Positions 1 to 11,639 of a stretch of 64,000 bases of DNA are shown one piece after another. Where the stretch lies: NCBI GenBank assembly GCA_023548195.1, contig JAJHZJ010000252.1, forward strand, positions 5,185,242-5,249,241, in the 5' to 3' direction. The notes under the pieces are model-generated. The model did not search any database and was not told the origin of the DNA. It saw only the letters and a program-made list of their open reading frames with translations. This stretch comes from Bettongia penicillata ogilbyi (taxonomy: Eukaryota > Chordata > Mammalia > Diprotodontia > Potoroidae). Numbering within the stretch: position 1 is the stretch's first letter; each line of letters starts with the position of its first letter. Position numbers and translations under genes: made by a program.

Positions 1-1020
1 TATTTACTGAAAAAATCTTATCCAACCAATATGCATGTTATACCTTATGAAATATGGGAATTTGCATTTTCTTATGTAATAACTGGAAATGTAAGAAGTG
101 AGAAGAAGACTAGCAAACTAGCAGAGAGATTTAAACTATTTCTGCTTAATTTGGGGGCAACATTGTTAAACATGACTGGGTATGTCAATTCTCAATAAAC
201 CACTTTTCCTCTTGGGATCCACAGGCAACTCTCTAAGTATGTAAGATAGAAGAAAAAGATTTGAATCTATGTTGATAGAGGTATTTCTTGGAAGGGCAAG
301 TGTTCTTTTTCTCATTTTACAGATGAGGAAAATGAATCCCAGGGACAGTAAGGTGCTTGCTAAGGGTCATACATTTGGTATGGAGCATCACGGAATTTTA
401 GGATTTGAGCTTGGGAATAGCCGTTAGAGGTCATCTAGTTCAAGTCTTTTATTATAAATGAGGAAACCTAAGTATGGGCAAGTGACTTACTACTGGAATG
501 AAAAATCTAGATTTCTTACCTTTATTATACCATTCTGCCTTCATATAAGACTGGGGAAAGAGGCATAATAGTGACAAGTATTGGACTTGAGGTGGGAAGG
601 CCTTGTAATTTATATCATTCTTTGAGGTAAAGTTTCCTCATCTGTCAATTCAACAAAGATTGAGCACCTACTATGAGCGAGAAGTTCTGCCAGGCAGTGG
701 GAAAGGGTTGAACTTGACAATAGTAACTAAATTAAATATGCTTGATATTCAGGCCACTCCAGAGTCCCTTTCAACTTAGCACCAAGAAGGAAAACAGAGA
801 AAGAGGAAGTTCCTTTCAGAGGCTCAGTGCCAAAAGAGTCAAAGACTCTTAATGAGTTTTCTGGAGAAAGTAAAGGCATTCCTGAGCCAAGAGGGAAGTA
901 CTAGGTATTCAACATTAAGTTTCTTCGGAGCACTGATTGATAATAAACTGACCTAGTGCTGCTTCCAAGGATACCAGTCATGATGCAAAAAAAGACGAAG
1001 TAGGATACCCCACTGCATTG
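1..1020. other. Non-coding, old repeat pieces only
   Basis: No convincing gene. Short MIR/MamSINE-like pieces are visible: an antisense fragment near 310-380 with the usual 'cagatgaggaaa' block, another near 390-480, and an L2-like phrase (cacctactatgag) near 660-700. The rest is unassigned unique-looking sequence. Confidence 0.5.
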
Positions 1021-1110
1021 TGGCATAGCAGAAAAAGTACAGGATTAAAAGTCAAGGGCTGGATTCAAATTCTGGCTCTTCTACTTGCTATCTAAATGAC
1101 TGGAGAAGTG
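1021..1110 (+). repeat. MIR fragment
   Basis: Sense-orientation MIR (CORE-SINE) head and core: a 'gtggcatagcagaaa' start, then a degenerate 'gattcaaattctggctc' box B-like region and 'ctacttgctatctaaatgac' core. Old and diverged. The 7SL copy inserted directly downstream. Confidence 0.6.
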
Positions 1111-1121
1111 ACTTTATTTTT

Positions 1122-1292
1122 TTGACACTGGGTCTCCCTATCTTGACCTGGCTGAAAGTGCACTGGTCACTCAGCAGACCCAATCCCATTATAGATCACT
1201 ATGGGAGATCTAACCTGTTGCATTTCAACCTTCCTTGGATTGTCTTGGTGGTTGCTTTCTCCCAGGGCCTCACCATACTTGTTCCCACTGCA
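1122..1292 (-). pseudogene. 7SL (SRP) RNA retropseudogene, truncated
   Basis: Read on the minus strand this follows the 3' two-thirds of 7SL RNA. The plus strand shows in order the complements of the 3' end (ggtctccctat, ctggctgaaagtgcactgg), the middle (caatcccattatagatcac, cctgttgcatttc) and the 5' Alu-domain side (cttggtggttgctttctccc, cctcaccatacttg). A T-run at 1114-1123 is the complement of an A-tail, as expected for L1-mediated retrotransposition. About 15 bases are missing in the middle and the 5' end of 7SL (roughly the first 45 nt) is absent. Many substitutions make it a pseudogene, not a functional SRP RNA. The 143-codon reading frame across it is incidental. The right edge abuts an RTE-tail repeat with no gap. 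Confidence 0.75.
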
Positions 1293-1463
1293 TCCCGGGC
1301 CATCTCCAGCCATCCTGATGAGTATCAGGCCCCTGGACCCAGATGGCTCAGGAGAGAAGGTGAGGCTGGTGACCTTGCACAGCCCTCCTTCACTCAAATC
1401 AAAGTCAACTGCAAATCATGTCATCATCCTGATGTCATGGTCCTCTTCAAGAACGAAGGACAA
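1293..1463 (+). repeat. RTE-tailed SINE, 3' part
   Basis: Begins 'catcccgggccatctccag' and ends 'cctcttcaagaacgaagga' followed by an A/C-rich tail. The same sequence family recurs at 6643-6851, 12285-12595, 13237-13482 and 25700-25975. Its 3' end resembles the 3' end of the RTE LINE at 33550-37575 (cctcttcagagaccaaggac on the minus strand), so it is probably mobilised by that LINE. Confidence 0.65.
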
Positions 1464-1658
1464 ATACATGACCACAGTTCCTCACCAGCTACCACTTACA
1501 CTGAAGAAACCACGGAAACAGAACTCAGCAGCAACCACACAACAACTCATTAAAATGAATCTGCTGCTTGATAAAGTAGAGAATTCACAGTTATCATAAA
1601 AGGAGTTACATAATCTGTGAGCATGTATCTATTAGTTTTGCTCCCAATATCATTTTAG
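1464..1658. other. Unassigned spacer
   Basis: Nothing recognised; short stretch between two SINE copies. Confidence 0.4.
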
Positions 1659-1885
1659 AGGGGCCACTAGATAGCACTGGGTGGAAGTCAGGAAAGACTT
1701 CATTGTGAGTTCAAATGTCTCCTCAGACCCTGGGCAAGTCACGTTCCCCTAGCTGCCTCAGTTTCCTCATCTGTAAAATGAGCCAGAGAAGTAAATGGCA
1801 AACCCCTCTAGTATCTTTGCCAAGAAAACCCTAAATGGGGTCACGATGATTTGTATTCAACTGAAAAATGACAACAAAAATAATT
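1659..1885 (+). repeat. Mar1-type CORE-SINE
   Basis: Head 'ggggccactagatagcactgg' (one base longer than shown is uncertain), CORE 'ccctgggcaagtcacg', 'cctcatctgtaaaatgag', then the Bov-B-like tail 'tatctttgccaagaaaacc' and 'atggggtcacgatga'. Family known from marsupials; the tail is the feature that marks it as RTE/Bov-B mobilised. Confidence 0.75.
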
Positions 1886-3480
1886 TTAGTCAGAAGATTA
1901 AAATTGCAGTGTCTTTGAAGCTGTAGGGGGAAAAAATCAGAAATAATTCTGTTTTGTTAAAATTTCCATTGTAGCTTAGTAGAAACTAAATTCCTTATAT
2001 CGGGAGTGAATAATGGGAGAAAGTGGAACAGAATAAATTTGCCATCATGTTGGAGTCTCACCCCAGTGTTTTAGGAATGATTTTTCCAGAAGTCATGGGG
2101 TTTGTGTGTGTTGGAGATGGGGAAAGGATTATTTCTAAATTAGGGGTTGGAGACATTGGCAAGCTAGTTCTATACTAGCCAAGCTGAGTTTATTTTTTTG
2201 TAAGAACTCCAGGAATCACAGGGATTCTTATACAAACTTGGCAGAGCCTTTGGGCCATTACATTTTGGCCAGAGTTGCCATGCCATTCTCTATCCAGAGT
2301 GTGTAATTCTCCAGATTTGTGTAATATGCTCAGCCCTCATTTTTGTTATTGGCAATTTTTACATCTCTTTCAATTGTTCAAGTTTCTCTTACCACTTTCT
2401 ATTTGGCCTGCCTTGGCCCATTTTATTAGGCATCTAGGAGTACAGGGGGCAGAGTGATGGTCCCAGCATCCAGAACACTCCAATTAACATCCTGCCTTTG
2501 ACAGAGGCATGTGCTGGAGTTGAACTTCTGACTATGAAATTTTTAGTATAAGCACTGACACCTTGGGAATCAACAAATGCTACAAATCAGGGCTTGATTT
2601 ATTATCATTTGCTTTGCTGATTGTCAGGACTTAAGAAAGTGATAGAGAAAATATTACCAATGTAAGTGTGTCCAATGTCCATTTCTTGCCTCCCTTGCCC
2701 AGAAATGCCATTGTTAAACATTTACCTGCATATCACTGCTCAAACACCTACTAGTTGTGAGACTGGGCAGGTCACTTATTATGTTTTATTTTTCCTGTCT
2801 TCGAAATGACCATAATAATAGTACTTACTTTTGAGAATTCTGTTTTGTTAAAATTTCTGATTTTTTTTACTCTTTTTCTTACTTTTGAGGATTATTACAT
2901 AGAAAAAATGAGAAATTTTAAGGTCAGCAAAGAAAGCTTAGAACACTACTTAAACATTATTGCTGTTGTTCCTGAGATAGAATGAAAGGATCATCCTTTC
3001 AATGAGATTTTTTTCCTTAATTATCTGGCATTTACTTATATTTATTTTGTTTTTATATTTCTATTTATTTTATTTATATATTATTTTATAAATAAGTCAT
3101 TTTATAAATTTGTTTTTATAAATTTATATTTATAAATTATTTTATTCAATAAAATAATTTTATTTATCCTATTTATTTATTTTATATTTATTTTATATTT
3201 TATATTTTTTATTATTTATTTTAAGACAATTCTGATTTATTTACTTATTAATAGCTTATTTTTGATTAGAGTTTAGTTATTTCCTCATGTAATCATGTGG
3301 ATGTCTCAAGACCATGTGCTTTGTCAAAGTTATAAATAAAAGACCATATGTGATTAGTATAAATGATCTTTGTGTTTTTCCATTGATGGCATTTAACTCT
3401 CCAAGGTTGTCGTGAGAGATAGCCAATTCATAACTACAAAATGGCTTTAAAATACAAATTCTCTCAATATTAGAGGCTGT
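1886..3480. other. Non-coding; MIR fragment and AT-rich low-complexity tract
   Basis: A MIR core fragment lies near 2740-2840 (ctagttgtgagactgggcag). 2990-3250 is a TTTA/TATT-rich low-complexity tract of about 250 bp, probably a decayed tetranucleotide repeat or expanded A/T tail. No supported coding region. Confidence 0.5.
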
Positions 3481-3715
3481 TGGTAGATACCACATTGGAC
3501 CTGGAGTAAGGAAGACTTGAGTTCAAATCTAGTCTAAGGCACTTAACTAGTTGTGTGATCCCAGGCAAGTCACTTCACCTGTTAGCCTCAGTTTCCTCTG
3601 GTGTAAAACAGATAACAATAGCACTTACCTCACAGGGTTGTAGTGAGGATCCAAGTCGACGACATTTGTAAAACACTTAGCGTGATGTCTGGCATGTTGT
3701 AGGTGCACTCCTACT
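3481..3715 (+). repeat. MIR/THER1-type CORE-SINE, near full length
   Basis: tRNA-like head, core (tgatcccaggcaagtcac), 'cctcagtttcctctggtg', then the MIR/L2-type 3' part 'cctcacagggttgtagtgag' and 'gatgtctggcatg'. This is the L2-tailed type rather than the Bov-B-tailed type. Confidence 0.7.
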
Positions 3716-3944
3716 TTTACATCAATCCCATTTCTCCTCACATTTATTTTTTAATTAGGAAATTTAGCTTGTGATAGCCTTCTAAAAGACAGGGACATCA
3801 TTTACAGACAGATCTTTAGACACACTTATACTTAGTGATTTGAGTGATGTCAGTGCATTATTTATTGTTTGACATAGAACTAAACCCAGAACCTCTGCTG
3901 GCCCACCTGGACAAGCAGACTTCTAGAATTCTGGGGGAAAACTA

Positions 3945-4080
3945 GAAGGAAAGAGCACTAAGACCTTGGACAAGCTACGTAATCTCTCTGGGCCTCAATT
4001 TCCTCAACTATAAAAATGAAGGCTTTGAAATATAAGATCCCTTCCAGCTCTGAGACTCTGATTCTGGATTACTATTTTCC
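3945..4080 (+). repeat. MIR fragment
   Basis: Sense MIR: 'ggacaagctacgtaatctctc', 'cctcaatttcctcaac', then 'gatcccttccagctctgag'. Diverged. Confidence 0.6.
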
Positions 4081-4664
4081 TTTGGATCCATTGAATATTA
4101 ACCTCATTGCTATGTCCAAAGCTTTATTAGTGGCTTATTATCTTAACCCATCAAATCTCAATTGAAATACTGACACTGAGTTGTCAGTTTTACAAAATTG
4201 TTACATTAGTTTTTCTAGCAGTCAAGATACTCAGGTAGCCCCTGTGAGTCTAGAGACCCACAAAACAAAGTCAGAGAGCTTGTTGCACTGAGACTTCGGT
4301 GAAATTGCTGGAAGAGAAAAAAACAGAACTGTTGAAAATTAAGGAAGAAGCCTTTTAAGGTGAAAAGGAAAAATTCTCTATCTTAGAAGGGATCTGAGAC
4401 TTGAATAGCTCAATTACATGTTAAAAGGTCACAGAAAAATGAGTTTACTCCACCCTGCAGACAGACTGCTTCAAAAACTTTGTCCCTAGCTACCTGATCA
4501 CCCCAAGTAAAAGTAGAGCACCTCACTGAGGGGACCTATTCGGAACCAAGAGGAATCATCAAATAGTCTAAACTGCTTCCACCTCCTACCGAAAAATAAT
4601 AAACCTCATTGCCAAGGTCTTATGGGTGGGGGTGTTGTAATGTGTGTACAGCAATTTTTTGCAT

Positions 4665-4760
4665 GACATCTCCCCTGTTAGAATGTGAACTCATTGAGAA
4701 CAGGAATCATATCCTTTGGGTGATACACTGTGGCTCGTAAGTCCATATCAATGGTCTTCC
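4665..4760 (+). repeat. L2 3' end fragment
   Basis: 'gaatgtgaactcattgagaa' and 'caggaatcatatc' match the common L2 3'UTR phrase (gtaagctccttgagggcagg). Old. Confidence 0.5.
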
Positions 4761-5370
4761 ATTTGTCAATCAACCAGTAGACTCAATTAACTTTTCAGAA
4801 AAATCATTTACTCAAATGACATTGTAAGAACAGCAGTTATAAAGCCCTCCTGCCAATCCTAGGCTAAGGGTTCTTGTCCTTGTTGAAACAGCCCTATAGC
4901 ACTCCAGCTGAAAAGACCAGTGAGACATCAAAAGATGAAGGGGGTGAATACTGCAGCTGCCCATCAGATCACAGGTTCATGGAGACCACAGATTGGACCA
5001 TGCAACAAAAATGCCTACCCTTCTGAAGAGCTAAACTCACCCAGCAGCTGAGTCATACGCTCATCCCAGTGTCAGGACAGGATTGACATCACAGAAAACT
5101 TTGTGAAAACCCTCTGGAGGTGAAAATTGAGGTGGAGGGAGGGAGGGCTTCAGTTCCAAAGCTGTGAGTTGCCTTGGTCAAGTCTCTTCCCTTCATCTAT
5201 GACTCATCACTATTTAAAATTTAAGTTCATCTCCACTTTTCCCCCAAGAGACTCTGTGTGCTTACGGGAGAGTGTATCCTAGGTTTTGGTGGAAGGGCTT
5301 TATAACTACTGTTCTTTCAATGCCATTTGAGTTAATAATTTTTCTGAAAAGCTAATTGAGCAAAAAGTTA
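4761..5370. other. Unassigned non-coding stretch
   Basis: I see no gene or clear repeat in this stretch. Confidence 0.4.
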
Positions 5371-5373
5371 CTT

Positions 5374-5516
5374 CACATACATATATACATTGCATATATG
5401 TGTGTATATGTGTATATGCATATACATTTGTGTGTAATACATGCATGCATACATATATATGTGCATGTGTGTGTGTGTATATATATATATATAAACATAT
5501 ATATATATATATATAT
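5374..5516. repeat. Compound TA/TG/CATA microsatellite
   Basis: Alternating purine-pyrimidine tract with (TG)n near 5466-5478 and (TA)n near 5479-5515, preceded by degenerate 'acatatata' units. Reading frames over it on both strands are low-complexity artefacts. Confidence 0.85.
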
Positions 5517-5589
5517 GAAGCTAACATTACAGGGAAGTCACTAGAAGTGAGTAGAACTGGCAATGGCTTCTTGCACAAGATGAGATTTG

Positions 5590-6165
5590 AGCTGAATCTT
5601 TTTTTTTTTTTTACAGATAATGAATGTAATGGTCAGCTATGAGTAAGAAAATATATTGGTAAAGAAGAAAGACCCTAAAGGAAGTGAGAGAGGCCAAGAG
5701 GCAGCGAAGAGGAGAGAGCAAAATGAGGGCGTTGAACCGGATGGCCCTACGACCATGCCGAGTGCTAGTTTCCTCATTTCTAAAATGGAGATAATCAATA
5801 TATGAGCATTTTATTAAGTGTTTATTTTATACCCAGCACTAAGGTTACAGAGACAAAAGCATAAAATCAGAGAGTTAGAGTCAGATCGGAGTTAGAGATG
5901 ATCTGTAAAATGAAAATAAACCTTGCAGAATTGTTGGGAAGAGAAAATGAAATAATATTTATAGGGTGTTTTGCAAATCTTAAAGCACTGTAAAAATTCT
6001 ATTATTATTGTTATAATTTACTCTAATTTGATCATTTTACAGATAAGGAAATGGAGGCAATAAGTATCAGAAGCAGTATTTAAATTCAATTCTTCCTGAC
6101 TGTTAAATACCGTAATCTATTCACTAAACCACCCTCATCTTATCTTTGGGGAGCTTTTACTTTAG
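5590..6165. other. Fragmented MIR/THER pieces
   Basis: A T-run precedes 'acagataatgaatg' near 5600-5625. From 5765 there are MIR-like phrases in both orientations (gtttcctcatttctaaaatg, attttacagataaggaaatg) and an L2/CR1-type phrase 'ttattaagtgtttatttt' near 5808. No coding evidence. Confidence 0.45.
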
Positions 6166-6382
6166 TCAGCCATAAATAACATAGATATAAAATAATTTGA
6201 ATAGAAGGCACTAGAAGCTTGGGGGGATGGAAGGAGGACAAGATAGGTTTCATATAGAAGGTGGAATCTGAACTAAATCATGAAGGAAATTGGGGATTTA
6301 AATAAGGGGGGATTACATTGTAGGCATGGAGGATAGTGAATACCAAAATGGGATACAAAGAGCCATTTATGATAAAGAGTAA

Positions 6383-6520
6383 GGGGCAGCTAAGTGGAGC
6401 AGTGGAGAGAGCACTGGCCTTGGAGTCAGGAGGACCTGAGCTCAAATCTGTCCTCAGATACTTAGTTGTATGACCCTGGACAACATTTAACCCCGACTGC
6501 CTCAAAAAAAAATGACAAAG
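6383..6520 (+). repeat. tRNA-derived CORE-SINE with A-tail
   Basis: Head 'ggcagctaagtgg', 'gagcactggccttggagtc', box B-like 'gctcaaatctg', core 'tatgaccctggaca', then 'actgcctc' and an A-run. Imperfect flanking repeat (atgataaagag / atgacaaagag) supports an insertion inside the L2/CR1 copy. Short form lacking the Bov-B tail. Confidence 0.75.
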
Positions 6521-6642
6521 AGAAGTCTACTTTGGAGAGGCCATTGTTATACAAAATGGAATAATGTGTAATAAGGTTTGAGAGGTAGGGTGGAACAAGG
6601 ATGTAAAGGGCTCTAAAATGCCAGAGTTTATATTTGATTGTA

Positions 6643-6851
6643 TGTGTTCATCCTTCGTTGCCAAAGAAGACCATGCCATCAGAGAAATGATGACATGACT
6701 TGCACTTGACTGTTTTGAGTGGGGGAGGGCTGTGCAAGGTCACCAGCCTCACTTCTCCAGAGTCATCTGAATCTACTGATCAGATACTCATCAGGATAAC
6801 TGGAGATGACCCAAGATGCACTGGGAGACCTTGGGCCCTTTAAGCCAAGGC
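6643..6851 (-). repeat. RTE-tailed SINE with 13-bp TSD
   Basis: Minus-strand copy, about 209 bp, no tRNA head; its 3' end at the left reads 'tcatccttcgttgcc' on the plus strand. It is bracketed by perfect 13-bp repeats (atatttgattgta) at 6630-6642 and 6852-6864, which fixes both borders. Sits inside the antisense L2/CR1 copy. Confidence 0.8.
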
Positions 6852-7672
6852 ATATTTGATTGTAGAGGTAAGGAGCTCCCAATATTTATTGAGGAGGGCA
6901 CTGACAAAGTCCAACCTACACTTTAGGAAACTTATTTTAATAACTGTGAAAGATGGATTGTAAAGATGAGAGAACTGAGGCAGAAAGCCCAAATAGGAAA
7001 CTATTTCAGTAGTCCAAAAGAGAGGTCACAAAGATCTGAAAACAAAAGCTGTGTGAGTGAAGACAAGATCCTGTGGAGAGAGAAGCTAAACTGTTTGGTA
7101 ATTGCTTTAATGTACGGAGTGAGAGGGTGATGAGCTGATAATATCCTGAGGTTGTGAACCTGGGTTACCATGAGAATGGTAGTGTCCTTGACAGAAACAG
7201 AGAAATGCACAAGTGTGGTGAGTCAGAGGGGAAAGATGATGGGTTTTGATTTGTACATGTCAATTTTGAGATGCCTATGGGAACATCCAGTTTGAAATCC
7301 AGTCTTGTGGAGAAAGACTATGTAAGGCTGGATATATGGGTTCTTCATAGTGGTGATCATTAAATACATGAGGCAATGAAATCACCAAATGAGAGAATGT
7401 AGAGATAGAAGAGAAGAGGTCACTGGATGGATACAGGTAGATGCCCACAACTAGGAGTGATGCAGATGAAGATCCAGCAAAGGAGACTGAGAAAGAGCGT
7501 TCAGCCATGTAGGAGGACCAAGAGAGAGAGAACAGTGTCATGAATACTCAGAGAGGAAAAAGTGGACAGATGTTTCAGAGAGGTCAAGAATGATCAAGAC
7601 AAAGTCATCGGAGTAGTGATCACTGGTAACATTGGAGATAACAATTTCAAATGAGTAATGAGGGTGGAGGAG

Positions 7673-7910
7673 GGCAGCTGGGTGGCTCAGTGGATAGAGT
7701 GCTGGGCCTGGAATCTGGAAGGACTGAATTTAAATAGGGGCTCAGACATGCACTAGCTGTGTGACTTAAGGAAGTCATTTAAACTTGGTTTGCCATAATC
7801 CAGCTAGAGTGGCAAAGCACTCCAGCATCTTTGCCAAGAAAACCCCATGACCAGTACTATGGTGTGCTACAGCCCACAGGGTCAGGAAGAGTCAGACACA
7901 GCTGAGCAAC
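7673..7910 (+). repeat. Mar1-type CORE-SINE, full length
   Basis: Head 'gggcagctgggtggctcag', core 'ctagctgtgtgac', tail 'ccagcatctttgccaag'. The terminal part ('gctacagcccacagggtcag', then 'agtcagacacagctgag') is strikingly like the 3' end of Bov-B. Inserted in the antisense L2/CR1 copy. Confidence 0.8.
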
Positions 7911-7985
7911 AATGATGATGGGATCCAGATTGCAAAGGCTTTTAGAAGTGATTGAGTGGAGGGGGAAGTGGAGGCAAGGAGTATA

Positions 7986-9160
7986 TAGTCTGTTTTTTTT
8001 CTTCTCTGCGTTGCTTAACTCCCAGGCTTACCATGATGAAAACATTTCATAAACCTCAAAGTTGCATATACCATGCATGTGTGAATTGTTAGTATTAGTA
8101 TATTTCTAAACAAATTAGGAAAAAAAAACCCTACTGTAGATTTATTGCAGCAGCTATACCTTCTAGTCCAAACTCTGGTTGTAAGACCTCCTAAACTGAT
8201 CAGGCTTTCCTAAAGTCAGGGTGCCATATTGCTTTTCTGTCAGATTATCTTGTGTTGCTCTAGATCTAGAAATTGGCCTTCCTATAATGGAACTTTAATG
8301 GGGCCACAGCTGAACTGAGAGAAGTTTCATTAAAAAAAATAATCAGGCTTGTGCCATATTGTCTTTAATGTTTTCTCATTCAAGTTTCATCATTTTTATT
8401 CTACACTTTTTTCTCAACTAGGCAGCTGCTGTACGTAATAAAAACAAACATTTCATAGGTTGCTGTACTTTGACTTACTGAATAAACTCTTCTTTTTCCT
8501 ACTTAGTGATGAATAAGTGAATTGTACTTTCTGTGGAACATAGCTAGACAATATTGGGTTTGCTCTTTTTTAAATATATACTTTGGGAGGATGAATGAGA
8601 AATTATATGCTTTCTTTTAAAAGATTCAAAATTAGGTTATTGGTTTTTTAAAGGAAATCATACTATGCAGACCAAAAGGAAATCATACAAAAATTTTATT
8701 TTTCTTAAAAATAAAATTTAAATTTAAATAAAATTTTAAAATGAAATTTAAATTTTAAATAAATTACTTAGGGCCCAAGTTTTGAGCTCTCAAAGTAATG
8801 CTGCTATATTGGATTCAGCCCAAAATTGGGAGGCAGGATAGAACACATCCTAATCTTGACTTGACCACTAATTTGCTGTTGCCTCTTCTATAAATGAAGG
8901 ATTTATCCATTATGATTTCTAATATCCCTCCCAGCACTGAAATTGTATTATTTTTATTTCAAAACCAAGTTTGAAAAAACATTCTAAAATAACATATCAG
9001 GTATCTGTAGGTCAGCCTTGGCAAGCCAAGAACATACCTGAAAAGCAAACAGAAAAATTACCTTTTGAGTCCAGGAGAATAAAGTCCACTTCTTTACTTA
9101 TTTAATTCCTATTCACTCCTATTTTGCTTTTCTAAGCAATTTAGAGTTCTGGTTTTTTAG
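7986..9160. other. Mostly unique-looking sequence
   Basis: 8150-8600 shows no repeat I recognise and has a composition typical of conserved non-coding DNA (see findings). 8690-8765 is an A/T-only tract with palindromic blocks (aaatttaaatttaaat). No supported ORF. Confidence 0.4.
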
Positions 9161-10339
9161 CCCATAGCAGTTAAAAATAACAAATTAAGGGGAGGTAGAA
9201 GGAAGGAGCCTGAGAGAGAAAGACATAATAAATACACCAAGCAACAACTGACAGAGAAGAAGAGGAAGACCAAACATGAGAGAAAAATCTCAGTAGAATT
9301 ATCTGGAGCTAATTTAGAGTAGAGGCAGATAAGGCTATATACCCCAAGAACCTCTGAAGGCATCATTTTATTGTGGCCCAGTCCAATGACTGTTGAAAAC
9401 ATAATGATCCTAATTCAATAACAAATGTTAAAAATGTTCAAGAGACTCTTTAAGGAAGAAAAAAAGTGTTCAATGCATTTCAGAATGATTTGCAAAATGA
9501 TTTTGATGCTTAGAGGGTCAAACTTAGGCTATTTGAAAATTCACTGCCCTCTGACACCTCATCTCTTAAATCACCAAAGAATTCTCATATTTCTGGGTCT
9601 TGGGACCCCGTTACACTCTTTCAAATCGTTATTTCAAGTCATAAGCACCCCAAAGAGTTTTTGCTTATGTTGACCTTATCTACTGATATTTATTACATTA
9701 TAAGTGAAAATATTTTATTATTATTAAGAAAGCTTTGACTTCATAAATTCCCTGAAAAAGTTTTAGGGAATTCCAGGAGTGAGTCATAAGAGAGCATTAT
9801 TAAGAATTGAGAAAGGAAGAAAAATTGAGAAAGAAGAAAAATTCAAGGTCTGCCCAGGGAAGAGGAAATATTTTGAGATCTCATACAAGGCAAACAAGAC
9901 ATGAATGAAAGGGAGGAATGTGTTTGTAAATGTTCAACAAAACTACCCTCTCTATATGTGTAGATGTTTATATAATTGTGTGTATGTTTGTATACATACA
10001 TACATACAACACACCTTTAAGCTTAATATGCATTATTAAGATTTTTTCATCATTTCCTTAAGTTTAAAAAACAAAACTAAATCAAGCCCTGATTTATAGT
10101 GTTTGTTTTTTCAAGGTGTAAAAACTCACATTGAAAATTTAACATTTGCCTCTCCAGAGCCATTTGCAGCTGGCTCCAGCACACTGATGAAGAGGGCTCA
10201 GGGATGAACTCAAAAACCAAGAAGAAATAATGAAGAGTTATCATTTTAGCATTAGGCTTCCAGTAGCAACTGAATATACCCACTGCTACCTTGAGTCTTT
10301 AATTCCTTTGGAACAGATGATCCTTATCAAAAGAATGGT
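9161..10339. other. Non-coding, possible DNA-transposon fossil
   Basis: 9590-9760 (gggaccccgtta, caccccaaagagttttt, ttatgttgacctta) resembles an ancient mammalian DNA-transposon family whose name I cannot give. A weak GTAT/CATA repeat lies at 9960-10012. Otherwise unassigned. Confidence 0.35.
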
Positions 10340-10530
10340 CAGGGAAAGAGCATGTAGGGTTCAAGTCCCAGCTTGAACATCTGCCAACTTATGTGAGCAT
10401 GGGCAAATAACAACCTCATGGAGATACAGTTTTCTCATCTTTAAAATGGATATCACAGTACTAATGCTAAGCATCTCATAGAATTGTTGTGCATAAAGTG
10501 CTTTATAAGCCTTAAAGTACTAACAATGTA
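10340..10530 (+). repeat. MIR copy
   Basis: Sense MIR: 'gttcaagtcccagcttg', 'tgtgagcatgggcaaat', 'ttttctcatctttaaaatgg', then 'tagaattgttgtgc'. Diverged along its whole length. Confidence 0.6.
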
Positions 10531-11074
10531 TTATCTGTCCAACAAATGAAGAAATGCATGAGAAAGACTATAAAAATTTAGTGTTTTTTAAAATACAAAG
10601 CAATGACATTTTAAACTATTGATACATTTCTGAAATATTATTGACTCTATTTTATCAATAACTTTTTTCAACAAAATTATTTTAAAATATCCTACTCACC
10701 ATCTACCCCACCCCCAGTGACTCTGGTCTCATCACAGCCTTTCCAAATAGTCAGCCATGAAGGAAGGTTGAACTAAATTTTGGGATACCCTTGAGGAGGT
10801 ATTTACAGACCTTCTTCTGTTGCAAATACTTCTTTGCCAGTCTTTTTAAAATTCATGCTATCAGAGGTGAATTCAAGCTGGCTGATTAGGAACAGCCACC
10901 CACCTGAACCCTCCCAACAATTTTAAAATAATGACCCACATAAAATTTTGGAGTGGCACACAAAAAGAATGAGATTTTTTTCTGGCATAAGAAAACTTGG
11001 GAGGTTAGCATGAGAAATCTGTGGCATACAGAACTGGAGACCTGTCCAGAGTGTGCCTCACATGCACATGTGTG

Positions 11075-11078
<4 letters not shown>

Positions 11079-11116
<38 letters not shown>
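11079..11116. repeat. (CA)n microsatellite
   Basis: About 19 CA units inside the old L1 5'UTR. Reading frames across it are artefacts. Confidence 0.9.
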
Positions 11117-11117
<1 letters not shown>

Positions 11118-11639
11118 GTCACAACAGTGGTCATAGCAGCAACAGTGGCAGCTTTGGGAATTCTTAGCCCAAAGACAACTAAAGAGGTTGGACAACTTGT
11201 TAGAAAGATATTACAAGGGACCCTTTGCTGGTAGTGTGCACAATTGCCACTCATGGGCAACTCTGTTGCCCATATACAGCTCTGGCTTGCAATTTCAGGG
11301 CAGAGAGGAACACTGATTGTTGGTCAGAAGGGAGCAGGGGCTCAGGTCATAGTTTTAAAGCAAAGAGGAGCACTAGTGCTTATGACTTCAGGTCGTCAGG
11401 GGCCCTTTTTAGGTAAAGACCAGACTGCAGAGCAGAAGAGCAGAGACCACACATCTTTCAATGTCACACCACCTTGGCAGCACCAAAAACTTGCAGACCC
11501 CCAGAACTAGTTCTGAAAACAGCAGCATGTTATAGCCTGAAGCTTAAGACTGTCCCTCTCTGCCACCAGGTGAGCAGAGCCCAACTTCAACATTAAGTTC
11601 AAAGTTAATAAATAGGCTAGAAAAATAAGTAAATAGCAA

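Larger units (their letters stand above)
6170..7985 (-). repeat. L2/CR1-clade LINE, antisense, with nested SINEs
   Basis: Plus-strand purine-rich text whose complement reads as a decayed CR1/L2-type ORF2. The minus-strand peptide around 7275-7541 includes 'YMAERSFSVSFAG', a signature region of the L2/CR1 reverse transcriptase. Three younger SINEs interrupt it (6383-6520, 6643-6851, 7673-7910), and the host text resumes after each one. No intact ORF. Related copies lie at 16622-17960, 43745-44310 and 55490-56868. Confidence 0.65.

Noticed and set aside
1122..1599. 143- and 132-codon plus-strand reading frames
   Set aside because: They run over the 7SL pseudogene and the SINE tail; no protein homology.
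5306..5642. Tyr/Ile/Cys-rich frames
   Set aside because: Caused by the TA/TG microsatellite.
6383..6450. tRNA gene
   Set aside because: The tRNA-like box B belongs to the CORE-SINE head; no cloverleaf with an anticodon arm could be drawn.
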